A stretch of 32,188 nucleotides of DNA from the IMG/VR virus record IMGVR_UViG_3300030328_000198, positions 1 to 32,188 of that record; one strand, 5' to 3'. How positions within the stretch are numbered: position 1 is the stretch's first letter; the number at the start of each line of letters is the position of its first letter. The DNA comes from a virus. The notes under the pieces were generated by a model that ran no database searches, was not told the origin of the DNA, and saw only the letters and a list, made by a program, of their open reading frames with translations. Below, one piece after another: positions 8,679 to 18,955 of the stretch. The translations under genes and the position numbers were made by a program.

Positions 8679-9530
8679 ATGGCAAAAAAACAAGAAACAA
8701 AAACAGAAGTGGAACCAACTCCACAAGTTGTAGAACAACCAAAAGTTGAAACACCGGTTATGGAAACTCCACAACCAAAAAGAGTTGAACCAACCAACAA
8801 GGTAGTCGATGGTTGGGAAATAAAAGATAGACGTTATGTGTTATCAAATGGACAATCTCCTCTATCTTACTCAATGAAAACAAGAGGTTTATTTTATTTT
8901 GATGAAGAAAAAGGGTATGAAAGAGAAATACAATATACCGAAAATCAAAACACACCTTTTGTAGATGAATTTAAAGGTCAAGTTAGACCTGGTAGAATAG
9001 TTTTTAGAAACGGCGTTATGTCAGTTCCAAAAAACAAAGTAATGTTGCAAAAATTTCTATCTATATACCACCCAAGTGCTGGTAAAACTTGGTATGAAGT
9101 TAAACCTGTACAAAAAGCTAAAACTCAACTTGAAACTTTAAATATAGAGGTTGACGCAATGATAGCTGCAAGATCATTAGATATTGATATGGTTGAAGCT
9201 ATTATGCGTGTAGAAGTTGGTTCTAAGGTATCAGAGATGACTTCTAAAGAGCTTAAAAGAGATGTTATGGTGTTTGCTAAGAATAACCCTAAATTATTCT
9301 TATCACTAGTTGTTGATGACAATATACATCTTAGAAATATAGGTATAAAAGCAACTGAAAACGGAATATTATCATTGTCTGATGACCAAAGAACGTTCTT
9401 TTGGGGATCAACAAAAAGAAAGATAATGAATGTACCTTTTAACGAACATCCTTATTCAGCTTTAGCTATGTGGTTTAAAACTGACGAAGGTATGGAAGTT
9501 TTAAAGTCTGTTGAAAAACAGTTAAACTAA
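8679..9530 (+). CDS. Conserved hypothetical virion-region protein
   Basis: A 283-residue protein of unknown function following the capsid terminator. Residues 1-45 are a low-complexity Lys/Glu/Pro/Thr/Val-rich arm (KKQETKTEVEPTPQVV). The core begins near WEIKDRRYVLSNGQSPLSY and contains GLFYFDEEKGYEREIQY, FVDEFKGQVRPGRIVFRNG and KVMLQKFLSIYHP, which I recall as common in marine and Bacteroidota-type phage genomes at this position. The C-terminal third is helical and ends in a WFKTDEG segment. A head-associated or head-completion role is plausible because it sits between the capsid and connector genes, but no motif shows it. The start has the same ATTATATC leader as the scaffold candidate at 5954. 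Confidence 0.75.
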   Translation: MAKKQETKTEVEPTPQVVEQPKVETPVMETPQPKRVEPTNKVVDGWEIKDRRYVLSNGQSPLSYSMKTRGLFYFDEEKGYEREIQYTENQNTPFVDEFKGQVRPGRIVFRNGVMSVPKNKVMLQKFLSIYHPSAGKTWYEVKPVQKAKTQLETLNIEVDAMIAARSLDIDMVEAIMRVEVGSKVSEMTSKELKRDVMVFAKNNPKLFLSLVVDDNIHLRNIGIKATENGILSLSDDQRTFFWGSTKRKIMNVPFNEHPYSALAMWFKTDEGMEVLKSVEKQLN

Positions 9531-9540
9531 AAAGTAATAT

Positions 9541-9564
9541 GCGATCACCCTTCGGGGTGATTGC
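9541..9564 (+). terminator. UUCG-loop hairpin, terminator or mRNA-processing structure
   Basis: GCGATCACCC pairs with GGGTGATTGC (10 pairs, one G-T) around a TTCG loop closed by C-G, one of the most stable RNA tetraloops. It starts 10 bases after the stop of the preceding gene. No T-tract follows (TATACTTAAATA), so classic intrinsic termination is doubtful. It may instead protect the 3' end of the upstream message from exonucleases or attenuate transcription weakly. Confidence 0.6.
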
Positions 9565-9582
9565 TATACTTAAATATAAAAT

Positions 9583-9732
9583 ATGAAATCTAAAGGATTA
9601 GGAGATACAATATTAAAAATAACTAGATTCTTAGGAATAAAATACCTTGTTGATTTATTATATAAAGAGAATGATTGTGGTTGTGAAACAAGAAAAGATA
9701 TTTTAAATAGATGGTTTCCTTATAAAAATTAA
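9583..9732 (+). CDS. 49-residue conserved mini-protein with CxC motif
   Basis: A small open frame between the hairpin and the next gene, encoding 49 residues: a basic amphipathic N-terminal half (GLGDTILKITRFLGIKYLV), then DCGCETRK with two cysteines one residue apart, then LNRWFPYK at the C-terminus. I recall very similar short proteins (GLGDT..., DCGC, FPY) in many tailed phages, often near structural genes; this is the main support for coding. The CxC pair could bind metal in an oligomer or form a disulfide. The start ATG follows an A/T-rich leader (TAAATATAAAAT) typical of this genome. The next gene starts 9 bases after its stop. Function is unknown. Confidence 0.7.
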   Translation: MKSKGLGDTILKITRFLGIKYLVDLLYKENDCGCETRKDILNRWFPYKN

Positions 9733-9741
9733 AAAAAATAT

Positions 9742-10569
9742 ATGGCAATAGTAGCAGCTGGTCAAACGACCATAAGTATAGACACAGTTTATCAAAGAGT
9801 ATTAGCACTTGCTAACAAAGAACAAAGAGGCTATATTACGCCACAAGAATTTAACTTACATGCTAATCAGGCTCAATTGGATATATTTGAGCAATATTTT
9901 TATGATTTAGCTGCGATGACAGCTTTGAATGTAAGAAATGAACAAGCGCAATCACCTGGTGTAAACGTTGAGATGGCTCCTGATTTTGGTGATACGGTTA
10001 ACATTCTTAGAGAAAAAATATCTATATACAAGGGCACGGATGTTGCTTTAACAGTTGATAGCACAAACAAGTGTTACAAACTACCAGCATTAAGTAGCTC
10101 AATCTACAGAACTGGACGACTGTACTATTCTGGTACAAATGGATCGTCTATCCCAATAAAACGTATTGATAAAAGTGATTTAGAACAAATCGCCGAGCAT
10201 TATGCTGCTAAAAGTAATAGCAGATGGCATACAAATGATACCGCTGAAATTCTTTATACAGAAAATACAGATGGTAGTTATAGTTTGTATTCAGAAGGAG
10301 ATGGAACATTTGCGCCTATAGTATCAGCTGGTAAATTAAAAGTTGAGGTTATAGCGGCAGTTCCAAGAGAGGTTAAATGGGCTTATGTAGTTGTAAACGA
10401 AAAAGCATTATACGATGCTAATAATTCTATAGACTTTAATTTACATAGATCAGAGGAAACAAACATAGTAATAAAAATATTAGAATTAGCTGGTATAACA
10501 ATTAATAAACCAGGTTTAGTACAAGTAGCTGGACAAGAAGAACAGCAAAATGACGCACAAAAACAATAA
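9742..10569 (+). CDS. Candidate head-tail connector/adaptor protein 1
   Basis: A 275-residue protein. The N-terminal region, SIDTVYQRVLALANKEQRGY followed by TPQEFNLHANQAQLDIFEQY, is a helical signature I recall from many marine and flavobacterial podovirus structural regions. It is followed by a beta-rich middle (about residues 80-215) and a C-terminal helical motif, SEETNIVIKILELAGI. Helix-rich ends around a beta domain would suit an adaptor ring below the portal (P22 gp4/T7 gp11-like role), and the neighbouring genes are consistent with this. The last ten or so residues are Gln-rich. No catalytic motif is visible. The exact role cannot be fixed from sequence alone. Confidence 0.6.
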   Translation: MAIVAAGQTTISIDTVYQRVLALANKEQRGYITPQEFNLHANQAQLDIFEQYFYDLAAMTALNVRNEQAQSPGVNVEMAPDFGDTVNILREKISIYKGTDVALTVDSTNKCYKLPALSSSIYRTGRLYYSGTNGSSIPIKRIDKSDLEQIAEHYAAKSNSRWHTNDTAEILYTENTDGSYSLYSEGDGTFAPIVSAGKLKVEVIAAVPREVKWAYVVVNEKALYDANNSIDFNLHRSEETNIVIKILELAGITINKPGLVQVAGQEEQQNDAQKQ

Positions 10570-10575
10570 TAAAAC

Positions 10576-11550
10576 ATGGCAAATAACTTAATAACATTAA
10601 CACATCAACAATACTATCAAGGTCCTGACGGTACTCAACTTAGCGCTGATGATTCACAATATGGTAATTATCAATTTACAAAAGTTGATGATGTTATAAA
10701 TGATATTATAGCAACGTACTGTGGTGCTGATAAAATGTTAGAAGGAACCAGAAAGTCAGATGTTAGGTATCACGCGTATAGATCTTTACAAGAATTGTCA
10801 TTTGACACGTTTAGATCTACTAGATCAATGGAAATAGAAATACCACCATCTTTAGTAATGGCTCTACCACATGACTTTGTAGGGTATACAAAATTAACTT
10901 GGAAAGACGAATATGGCGTTGAGCACGTTATGTATCCTACTAGATTAACTAGTAATCCCACGGCTTACAATCAAGATAGTGATTATTACTTAATGTTTGA
11001 TGGTGATGGGGAAACTACAAATCCAAATGATTCTAACACTTGGGCTGATTTTAATGGTAGTTTGCCAAACTCAACTGTTACTGGTAATAATATAAAATAT
11101 GATGACACTGATATATACGATGATGTTTTAGGTAAAAAATATGGTGGATCACCAGAGCAAACTAATGTAAATGGAACATTTTTTATAGATTATAGAAGAG
11201 GAAAAATACATTTTAGCTCTAATGTTTCTGGAAAAACAATAATATTAAAATACATAAGCGATGGAGTTGCTACTCTACAAGCTGGAGTTCATTCATCAAC
11301 TTCTCCTTATACTACAGAAACAAATGTTGAACAAGATTTTATTGTTCATAAATTTGCTCAAGAAGCAATGATTAAGCATGTGTTATACGGATGTATGCAA
11401 GGAAGAAAACAAGTTGACTATAACATGCTGCAAATGTTGAAAAAAGAAAAGTTTGCTGAAACTAGAAAAGCAAAAATAAGATTGTCAAATATCAAATTAG
11501 AAGAAATTACTCAAGTATTGAGAGGTAAATCTAAATGGATTAAACACTAA
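10576..11550 (+). CDS. Candidate head-tail connector/adaptor protein 2
   Basis: A 324-residue protein starting 6 bases after the previous stop. An N-terminal helical domain carries KVDDVINDIIATYCGADKML and SDVRYHAYRSLQELSFDTF. It is followed by a beta domain with IEIPPSLVMALPHDFVGYTK and LTWKDEYGVEH, a loop-rich insertion (about residues 130-200), and the strand-turn FFIDYRRGKIHFSSN. The C-terminal helices are very basic (KKEKFAETRKAKIRLS, then KSKWIKH). Similar proteins recur in short-tailed marine phages beside the giant nozzle gene, so I infer a tail-adaptor or tail-tube ring role. It cannot be decided from sequence which of this pair contacts the portal. Confidence 0.6.
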   Translation: MANNLITLTHQQYYQGPDGTQLSADDSQYGNYQFTKVDDVINDIIATYCGADKMLEGTRKSDVRYHAYRSLQELSFDTFRSTRSMEIEIPPSLVMALPHDFVGYTKLTWKDEYGVEHVMYPTRLTSNPTAYNQDSDYYLMFDGDGETTNPNDSNTWADFNGSLPNSTVTGNNIKYDDTDIYDDVLGKKYGGSPEQTNVNGTFFIDYRRGKIHFSSNVSGKTIILKYISDGVATLQAGVHSSTSPYTTETNVEQDFIVHKFAQEAMIKHVLYGCMQGRKQVDYNMLQMLKKEKFAETRKAKIRLSNIKLEEITQVLRGKSKWIKH

Positions 11551-11559
11551 AATTAACGA

Positions 11560-14500
11560 ATGGCTGAATTAAAGAGAGATTTTTCGGGTGCGAAAATGAA
11601 CAAGGATATGGACGAGAGAGTCTTACCTCCTGGTCAATATCGAGATGCTAACAATATACAAATAGCAACATCAGATGGTTCTGACGTGGGTGCCTTACAG
11701 ACACTTATGGGTAACACTGAGCGAACTGCAAGTATAGTGCCAGATGATTATTGCACGTGTGTAGGTGTTTTACCTTTACCTGAAAAAGATTTAATATATT
11801 ACTTTGTTGCTGGTGGCGGTATAAAAGGGTACCAACCTCTAATTAAAAGAGATTATATCTTAGAATATGATACTATAACAAGAACAACTAAATATGTTTT
11901 TGTAGATATATACAGTATTCATGAGACACAAAGTGGGGCAAATTCTACAAACAAATATTTTACCATATTAGACAACGGAGACGCAACAAATACTACTGGT
12001 GTTAGAATTGGAATGCATATCACTGGTACGTTTACAAATAATACTGGTGGTAATATAACTGTTAGAGGTGCTACTATATCAAATGGATCTACATATTCAA
12101 TAAATGTAGAAGACAACGTTGTTGTTATGAATGTTGTAAAAGTTACTAATGGCTGGAAGGTTTATCATGATTATTTATGGGACAACGGTTCTAGCGGAGC
12201 GGTACTACCAATTGCTGATGGAGAAAGTGTTTATTTCCAAAGTCCATTTGGAGAAAGAATATTACAATTTGAACCTTTACAAAAAATACATTCTATAAAT
12301 CATTTAGACGGAATGATATTTTGGACTGACGGAGTAAATGAACCTAAAAAAATACATATAGAAAGAAGTAAACTTGGTACTGGTTATACTTATCCAGTAG
12401 TTGGTTGGGATGATGACGAGTTAAGTACTCATGCTAACAACACTGGTAATACTACCGCAAAAAATATACCAGCTGACCATGCTGATAATTTTAATTTTCA
12501 CACTAGATTAGTTATTAGTGATAAAGATTTATTTGGTTATGAAATAGCTCTTAATAGAAATGAGACTCAACCTTGGTGGGTTAAATTAGAGCATGTCACT
12601 GTTATAAAACAAAATCCTAAATTTCCTTTAGAAGTAGAAATGTTGCAGACTTCTCTAGACAGAACCCCAGATCCTACGTCATCAAACGCTTTTCCAACAC
12701 CAAATCTTACATACGGTATATATTGTGACGCTAATGATGGTGTTCCTGATGATATATCTTTTTATGATCATACTGATCCAGCTGATCCAGTGCTTTTCCC
12801 AACAGATCATTCAATGACAGTTTATTTTGATCAACCAGTAGATTTTAGAATTGGCGATGTATTGCTATGGAATGACGAAATGGCTGTTCTAGGAAATGAT
12901 TGGAATAAAGATGATGCTTCTGTTAGAACTGTTGTAACATCAGCGCCTAGTGGAATGCCTAACAATGGTGGTAGTGTTGGTGATTATGGTATTAAGATTT
13001 TGTCTAACAGTTCTTCAAGTAGTGTTGCAAGACCATTTCACTGTAGATTGGAAGATAAAAAACCAATGTTTGAATTTAAATTTCCTAGATTTTCATATAG
13101 ATGGAAGTATCAAGATGGAGAATATTCAACATTTGCACCTTGGACACGTGTAGCATTTTTACCTGGAGATTTTGATTATCTACCTAAAAAAGGTTATAAT
13201 CTAGGTATGACAAATAGACTAAGAAGTTTAAGGCTTAAAAATTACTTTCATGAATTTGAGTTGGTGCCAAGCGATGTTGTGCAAGTAGACTTGTTATATA
13301 AAGAAGAAGGTAATAATACTATATACACTGTTAAAGAGATAAAACGTAAAGATGGAGATCCAGAGTGGCCAGATAGAGCTACCAGCGCTTTCAATAGAGG
13401 TAAGTACAATTTAACGTCAGAAATGATCCACGCTGTTGTTCCTTCTAATCAACTATTAAGACCTTGGGATAATGTCCCAAGATCAGCTTTAACACAAGAG
13501 ATGTCTTCTAATAGATTGATTTATGGTAATTACAAACAAAATTATAACGTAGATAAAAAACTAATGTTAGACCTAAGATGGTCTAATAACTATAAAAAGA
13601 AAAGCGAAAGTCTAGCAGAAATACCTGAAAGATCATGTAAAACATTGAGAACTTACCAAGTTGGTGTTGTATTTATGGATGATTATGGTAGAGAATCACC
13701 AGTATTAGTTCCAAAAGAAGGTAGTAGTATAAGTTTAGATAAAAAATGGTCTACTTATACTAATAGGTTGGTAGCAAGATTAAATTGGCAATCAAAAGTA
13801 CCTACTTGGGCAGAGTATTTTAAATATTATATAAAAGAAACTTCTAACGAGTTTTATAATCTAGCAATGGATCGTTGGTATGATGCTGAGGACGGTAACG
13901 TTTGGATTAGTTTCCCATCTGCAGAAAGAAATAAAGTTGATGAAGATACTTATTTAATACTTAAAAATGAACATGATAGCAACAAGGCTGTTTTAGAAGC
14001 GGGAAGATATAAGATTATTGCTATAGAAAATGACGCCCCAACTTTTGTTAAAACAACTAAAAAATCACATGGAAGTGTACTTACAAATGTTACGTCTGGA
14101 GCAACGTTGGCTGCGTTGACAAACATATTAGTTGATAAAACAGATACAGACGGTACTAGTTGGGATGAGAATATTGGAAGTGATTGGATAGCTGATGTGT
14201 ATTCAAAAATAGCACAAGGAAATCTTTACGCTAGAATAACGGCAACTGACGGGAATACCGTTGTCGGTTCTGATTGGATTGGTGTAACCTCTTTGAGAAC
14301 AGTTGGAGACGATATTGCTGTTAAGTTAGATCAAGCTATAGGTGATACAGCTAATCAAGACGATAATTTAACAAGTCCAACTTATAGAATAGAGTTTAGA
14401 GAACATATGGTTCAGCATAAACCAGAATTTGATGGTAGGTTCTTTGTTAAACTTCACAAAGATATGTTGTTACAGCAAGCTGTTATGAAGGAACTTGATA

Positions 14501-17500
14501 TTGATCAATCAATGACAATACAAGCCTCTTTTAATATGAGATTTATAATGGGTCAAGGAGATGTTGGAGACAACAAACATCCAACACCTACAACGCTAGG
14601 AACATACGTTAACTCCAGCGGAACGCAAGCAACACATCAGTATAATTATTCTACTTCAAGTAGTGATTTTCCTACTAGTTGGGGTTTTGACTCTAGTAAT
14701 AGAATGGGTTATTGTGGTGGTAGACAAGAGTCAAAAGATTTTTGGGAACAAAGAGATAATTTTTGGTTTATAGACGGCGCTGGACATAAAAACACAACAC
14801 TTAATAGTGGTGGTAGTGGTTGGCATAATGCAGAGAATGGTGTTCATAGTTCACATTTAGGCGGTAAAGGACCTGGTACTGGTGGTATACGTCATTTTGC
14901 TAATTACTCAAGAATATTTTTTGGTATAAGAAGATGGTATGATTATTTAAGTACAACCCAAAGGAATTTTTATGATATAATGAGTACGCCGGGCACTATA
15001 TTTAAATTTAGAGATGATCCTACTAACGAAGGAATTGGAACGGCTTATCAAGTTATTAGAAGACGAGGATGGAGGCAAACTTATAATTATCATAGAGGTA
15101 CTGGTTGTAAAACTTGTAAAGATAGTTGGCCTAGCTGTAGGAGATTAATGTTTGCTGTCGATTTTGAAAGATTAGACCAAAGTGATGGAAATGGTGGTGC
15201 AATGGATGCTGGGGCGTGGGATCCGCTAAGTGCATATAAACACGATGGTAGTGAAAATGGTTCTGAAATAGATATTTATACTATTGATTTAGGAATGAGA
15301 GATGGGGGTAGCTCTATGTCTAGTGAAAATCCAGCTATATTTGAAACAGAACCAAAAGAAGATGTAGGTTTAGATATATATTACGAAGCATCAGGAGCGA
15401 TACCTTTAGATGTTAGAGCAAGAAATAACGAGTTATTAATACCGTATTTTTCAACATGTCAAATAATTAATTCTAGTGGTGCTTATCATAGAGATGCTAA
15501 TGGTGATATACAAACGTATCAGATATATGGTGTTAATCAACCTTCAAATAAAGATTTAACACAAATATCTATAACACCAGCATTATTAGATGATTTAGCC
15601 CACGATCAATGGATACCTATTGAGAGATATGATGGATCAAGGTTTGCTGTGTATGCGTCAAAATCATCAGGTAATTATTCCGCTGGAGATGCAACTCTTT
15701 ATGTTGTTACTGGTAAAGCACCAACTAACGAGCAAACAAATCAATACCAACCTTGGAGAGCGCCTCATCATCAACCGTTTTATTTAGGATTTCACAACTG
15801 TTGGCAATATGGTAATGGTGTAGAAACTGATAGGATTAGAGATGATTATAATGCTCCACAGCTTTCTAACGGTGTTAAAGCTTCTGCACCACTAGCAGTA
15901 CCTTACGCAGAAGAACATAGAAGTAGTGGTTTAATATGGTCGGGTATATTTAACTCAACAAGTGGTATTAATAATCTAAATCAATTTATACAAGCAGAAC
16001 CAATAACTAAAGATTTAAGTCCTCGTCACGGAACAATTCAAAAACTAGTTGGTAGAGATACTGATACTTTAGCTTTTTGTGAGGATAAAGTATTAAGATT
16101 ACTTACCGATAAAGACGCTTTATTTAATGCTGATGGAAATACTAATGTAACAGCTAGTAACGCTGTTATAGGTCAAGCAACTCCTATAAGCGGTGATTAT
16201 GGTATATCAACAAATCCAGAATCATTAGCCGTGACACCACATGGTATGTATTGGTGTGACCAAATGAGAGGGCAAGTATTAGCTTTAGAAGGTGGTATGT
16301 CTATAAAAAGTATATCTGATATTGGAATGAAAGATTACTTCAATGATAATCTACAAGATGTTTCAGAAGTTGTTGGTACTTATGATGACAAAAAGAACGA
16401 ATATAATATAACATATGGAAAGAAAAACTGGCCTCAGCAGTTTAGATCAACAAAAACTACTTTAAGTTATAGTGAACTAACTCAAGGATGGGTAAGTTTT
16501 AAATCGTTTGGACCAGAACATGGTATTAGTATGAATAATGAATATTATACTTGGGATAAAGGTAGTATGTGGCAACATCATTCAAACGCTTTAGCGAACA
16601 ACTTTTACGGATCACAATACTATTCTGATGTTACGTTAATGTTTAATGATAATCCTGCTGCTGTAAAAAGTTTTAATACTATAAACTACGAAGGTAGTCA
16701 GTCTAGAATAACACAATTTACTACAACTGATGGTTATACAGATAAAGAATATTATAATCTAGATGCTAAAGCTGGTTGGTATGTTGATACATTATCAACG
16801 AATTTACAAGAAGCTGAAAACTTAGAATTCAAAAGCAAAGAAGGAAAATGGTTTAGTACGGTAAAAGGTACTGCAACAACACTATCTAATCTTGATGAAA
16901 AAGAATTTTCTGTCCAAGGACTTGGAAGTATAGCATCGACAACCAATACCGGAACTCCAGCAAAGTTATATAATATAGAGGTACACGCACATCCTTCAAA
17001 TGCAGCTGGAACTACAAATTGGGATTCAAGTGCAGATGCTGATTTTAAAATTGGCAGTTACCAAAGTATTACTGGTGCGGCTGGAGCAACAATAGCAGCT
17101 GGTAGTTCTATTAGTTATATTGATAATTTAACCTTAACAAACGGTCTTTATACTTACTCAGGTTTAGATTTAGATGCGGCTGATTTTAGCGTTCCTGGTG
17201 GTACAGCAACAACATCTGGTGAAGGAAACGAAACGGTTTATATTTACACTGCCGCTGCTGGTTGGAGTGCAGATACTACGTTTAGTAGTGGAAGTACTGT
17301 AGCTACTACTGGTGGTGGTATTTGGAAGGTTGAATTCACAAATCAAGGAATAGCTGGTGATCCAGGTAATGTTGTTGAGGCAAAAGCATATTACAAAACA
17401 TTTACAATGCCTAGTTCACAATATAATTTACATTTTGATGTGGACAATAGCACAACTACTACTTTTGGTGGTAATGTATATAGAGAAATGTGCCTTAGAA

Positions 17501-18954
17501 CTTCTTACAATATAGATGCTGGATCAACTAATACTAGAGCTACAGTAACAGCTAATGCTATTAGTGGTATAACAAAAGCTGATAATGTCTCTTTCTTAGG
17601 TACTGGTTGGAGAACAGAACAATGGTCCGCTCAAGTTTTACAAGGTCAATCAACATTAGTTGCTGATTACACTGTTACAGCGGATAGTAATTATCATTTA
17701 GATCCTATGGGTAATGGTAAAGGTGTTGATCCTAGTTGGGTAAATAGATTAGTAAATACACCTTGGGCGCCTTACTACACTTGGACTGTTACGGACACAT
17801 ATTATACATCTACTGGTAATACAGGACTAATACAATCTTCAAGAGTAAAAATTTATTACACTCCACCTGTTGGTATTAGTGGTTTAGATCCAGATCCTAT
17901 TTCCCCTGAAGGTACTTTCTGTGCTTTTTTACACGATATAAGATTGGGTTATAATTCTTTGGCAGCTGTAACTAGAAATAGCATAGGTGATAGAATTGGA
18001 TCTTTATCTGTTAGTACGTCTAGAATTTCTCCGGGTAGTATACTACAAGTATATGCCAATGCCAATGCAGCTGGTACAGCTAGATTATATGTTGCAAAAC
18101 AAGGTACAGGGACACCTGGTGTAGCAACGCATTATTATGATTTTAACAATGATGTTTTTGACGCTGTTTCAGATGGTGTTCAATATAAGCAGTTAACTTT
18201 TGTGGCTAATACTAGTTTATCACAAGCTATTGTATTCCCAACAACAGACGAAACAGCAACATATTCTGTTTGGCTAGGTGATGATACTGGTGTAGGAACA
18301 AGTTTAGCTAGAGCTAGTAGTGTTCCAGATGCTATTAATGAATTAAACGTAGATATAGCTAGGAATGTCACAGCAACATTTACACCTGGGGCATTAACTA
18401 ACGTTACACCAGCTGGATCATTAACAATAAAAGCTGGTAAAGAAATGTCAGCGGCAAATACTGATTATGCTTTCTCATTCACTTACACTAGAACAGGATC
18501 AAGAACATTGTCAATATCAGATACAGTAATACAACCAGAAGATATTGTTGGTGCTTATGCTGAATATCCTCTTACTGCTAATGAAAATTCAGGTGTAACA
18601 ACTTTACATATAAACCCTACACAAGGAGCTAAAGTAGGTATGTATATACAAGATGGTAATCATGTTAATAATGGTGAACCAGCTACAGCAAGAATTACTA
18701 AAGGTTCTACAATTACAAGTGTTGCCACAAATGATTCTGTTGCATTTGCTGCGGCTACCAGCGCTAGTATGTCATCTGGCGAACCATTAATTATATCTAG
18801 TGATTGGGAATATGAATTAATATCATCTACAGTTAGTATAAACGGAACTAATACAATCGTAACCATAGCAGGAACAATTAGAATTAAAAAATATGGTAAA
18901 ACCACTCCAGATGGAAATATCATATTAGAACCTAGCTTTATAACAACAACATAA
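11560..18954 (+). CDS. Giant tail protein (nozzle/stabilisation type) with C-terminal beta-rich extension
   Basis: A 2464-residue protein. The N-terminus (KRDFSGAKMNKDMDERVLPP, then GQYRDANNIQIATSDGSDVG) is the signature, as I recall it, of podovirus tail-nozzle or tail-stabilisation proteins. Further blocks of this type are FPRFSYRWKYQDGEYSTFAP, the region around 1488-1600 with DYGISTNPESLAVTPHGMYW, and GWVSFKSFGPEHGISMN, which suggest a beta-propeller or beta-sheet nozzle. A cysteine cluster (C1183, C1186, C1193) lies in a basic stretch. From about residue 1720 to the end the protein is low-complexity Thr/Ser/Gly/Ala-rich and beta-like, with no recognised enzyme motif, possibly several stacked domains for receptor contact. 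At this length it is larger than T7 gp12-type nozzles, so it may combine nozzle and spike or fibre functions. It starts 10 bases after the previous gene. Confidence 0.8.
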   Translation: MAELKRDFSGAKMNKDMDERVLPPGQYRDANNIQIATSDGSDVGALQTLMGNTERTASIVPDDYCTCVGVLPLPEKDLIYYFVAGGGIKGYQPLIKRDYILEYDTITRTTKYVFVDIYSIHETQSGANSTNKYFTILDNGDATNTTGVRIGMHITGTFTNNTGGNITVRGATISNGSTYSINVEDNVVVMNVVKVTNGWKVYHDYLWDNGSSGAVLPIADGESVYFQSPFGERILQFEPLQKIHSINHLDGMIFWTDGVNEPKKIHIERSKLGTGYTYPVVGWDDDELSTHANNTGNTTAKNIPADHADNFNFHTRLVISDKDLFGYEIALNRNETQPWWVKLEHVTVIKQNPKFPLEVEMLQTSLDRTPDPTSSNAFPTPNLTYGIYCDANDGVPDDISFYDHTDPADPVLFPTDHSMTVYFDQPVDFRIGDVLLWNDEMAVLGNDWNKDDASVRTVVTSAPSGMPNNGGSVGDYGIKILSNSSSSSVARPFHCRLEDKKPMFEFKFPRFSYRWKYQDGEYSTFAPWTRVAFLPGDFDYLPKKGYNLGMTNRLRSLRLKNYFHEFELVPSDVVQVDLLYKEEGNNTIYTVKEIKRKDGDPEWPDRATSAFNRGKYNLTSEMIHAVVPSNQLLRPWDNVPRSALTQEMSSNRLIYGNYKQNYNVDKKLMLDLRWSNNYKKKSESLAEIPERSCKTLRTYQVGVVFMDDYGRESPVLVPKEGSSISLDKKWSTYTNRLVARLNWQSKVPTWAEYFKYYIKETSNEFYNLAMDRWYDAEDGNVWISFPSAERNKVDEDTYLILKNEHDSNKAVLEAGRYKIIAIENDAPTFVKTTKKSHGSVLTNVTSGATLAALTNILVDKTDTDGTSWDENIGSDWIADVYSKIAQGNLYARITATDGNTVVGSDWIGVTSLRTVGDDIAVKLDQAIGDTANQDDNLTSPTYRIEFREHMVQHKPEFDGRFFVKLHKDMLLQQAVMKELDIDQSMTIQASFNMRFIMGQGDVGDNKHPTPTTLGTYVNSSGTQATHQYNYSTSSSDFPTSWGFDSSNRMGYCGGRQESKDFWEQRDNFWFIDGAGHKNTTLNSGGSGWHNAENGVHSSHLGGKGPGTGGIRHFANYSRIFFGIRRWYDYLSTTQRNFYDIMSTPGTIFKFRDDPTNEGIGTAYQVIRRRGWRQTYNYHRGTGCKTCKDSWPSCRRLMFAVDFERLDQSDGNGGAMDAGAWDPLSAYKHDGSENGSEIDIYTIDLGMRDGGSSMSSENPAIFETEPKEDVGLDIYYEASGAIPLDVRARNNELLIPYFSTCQIINSSGAYHRDANGDIQTYQIYGVNQPSNKDLTQISITPALLDDLAHDQWIPIERYDGSRFAVYASKSSGNYSAGDATLYVVTGKAPTNEQTNQYQPWRAPHHQPFYLGFHNCWQYGNGVETDRIRDDYNAPQLSNGVKASAPLAVPYAEEHRSSGLIWSGIFNSTSGINNLNQFIQAEPITKDLSPRHGTIQKLVGRDTDTLAFCEDKVLRLLTDKDALFNADGNTNVTASNAVIGQATPISGDYGISTNPESLAVTPHGMYWCDQMRGQVLALEGGMSIKSISDIGMKDYFNDNLQDVSEVVGTYDDKKNEYNITYGKKNWPQQFRSTKTTLSYSELTQGWVSFKSFGPEHGISMNNEYYTWDKGSMWQHHSNALANNFYGSQYYSDVTLMFNDNPAAVKSFNTINYEGSQSRITQFTTTDGYTDKEYYNLDAKAGWYVDTLSTNLQEAENLEFKSKEGKWFSTVKGTATTLSNLDEKEFSVQGLGSIASTTNTGTPAKLYNIEVHAHPSNAAGTTNWDSSADADFKIGSYQSITGAAGATIAAGSSISYIDNLTLTNGLYTYSGLDLDAADFSVPGGTATTSGEGNETVYIYTAAAGWSADTTFSSGSTVATTGGGIWKVEFTNQGIAGDPGNVVEAKAYYKTFTMPSSQYNLHFDVDNSTTTTFGGNVYREMCLRTSYNIDAGSTNTRATVTANAISGITKADNVSFLGTGWRTEQWSAQVLQGQSTLVADYTVTADSNYHLDPMGNGKGVDPSWVNRLVNTPWAPYYTWTVTDTYYTSTGNTGLIQSSRVKIYYTPPVGISGLDPDPISPEGTFCAFLHDIRLGYNSLAAVTRNSIGDRIGSLSVSTSRISPGSILQVYANANAAGTARLYVAKQGTGTPGVATHYYDFNNDVFDAVSDGVQYKQLTFVANTSLSQAIVFPTTDETATYSVWLGDDTGVGTSLARASSVPDAINELNVDIARNVTATFTPGALTNVTPAGSLTIKAGKEMSAANTDYAFSFTYTRTGSRTLSISDTVIQPEDIVGAYAEYPLTANENSGVTTLHINPTQGAKVGMYIQDGNHVNNGEPATARITKGSTITSVATNDSVAFAAATSASMSSGEPLIISSDWEYELISSTVSINGTNTIVTIAGTIRIKKYGKTTPDGNIILEPSFITTT

Positions 18955-18955
18955 T

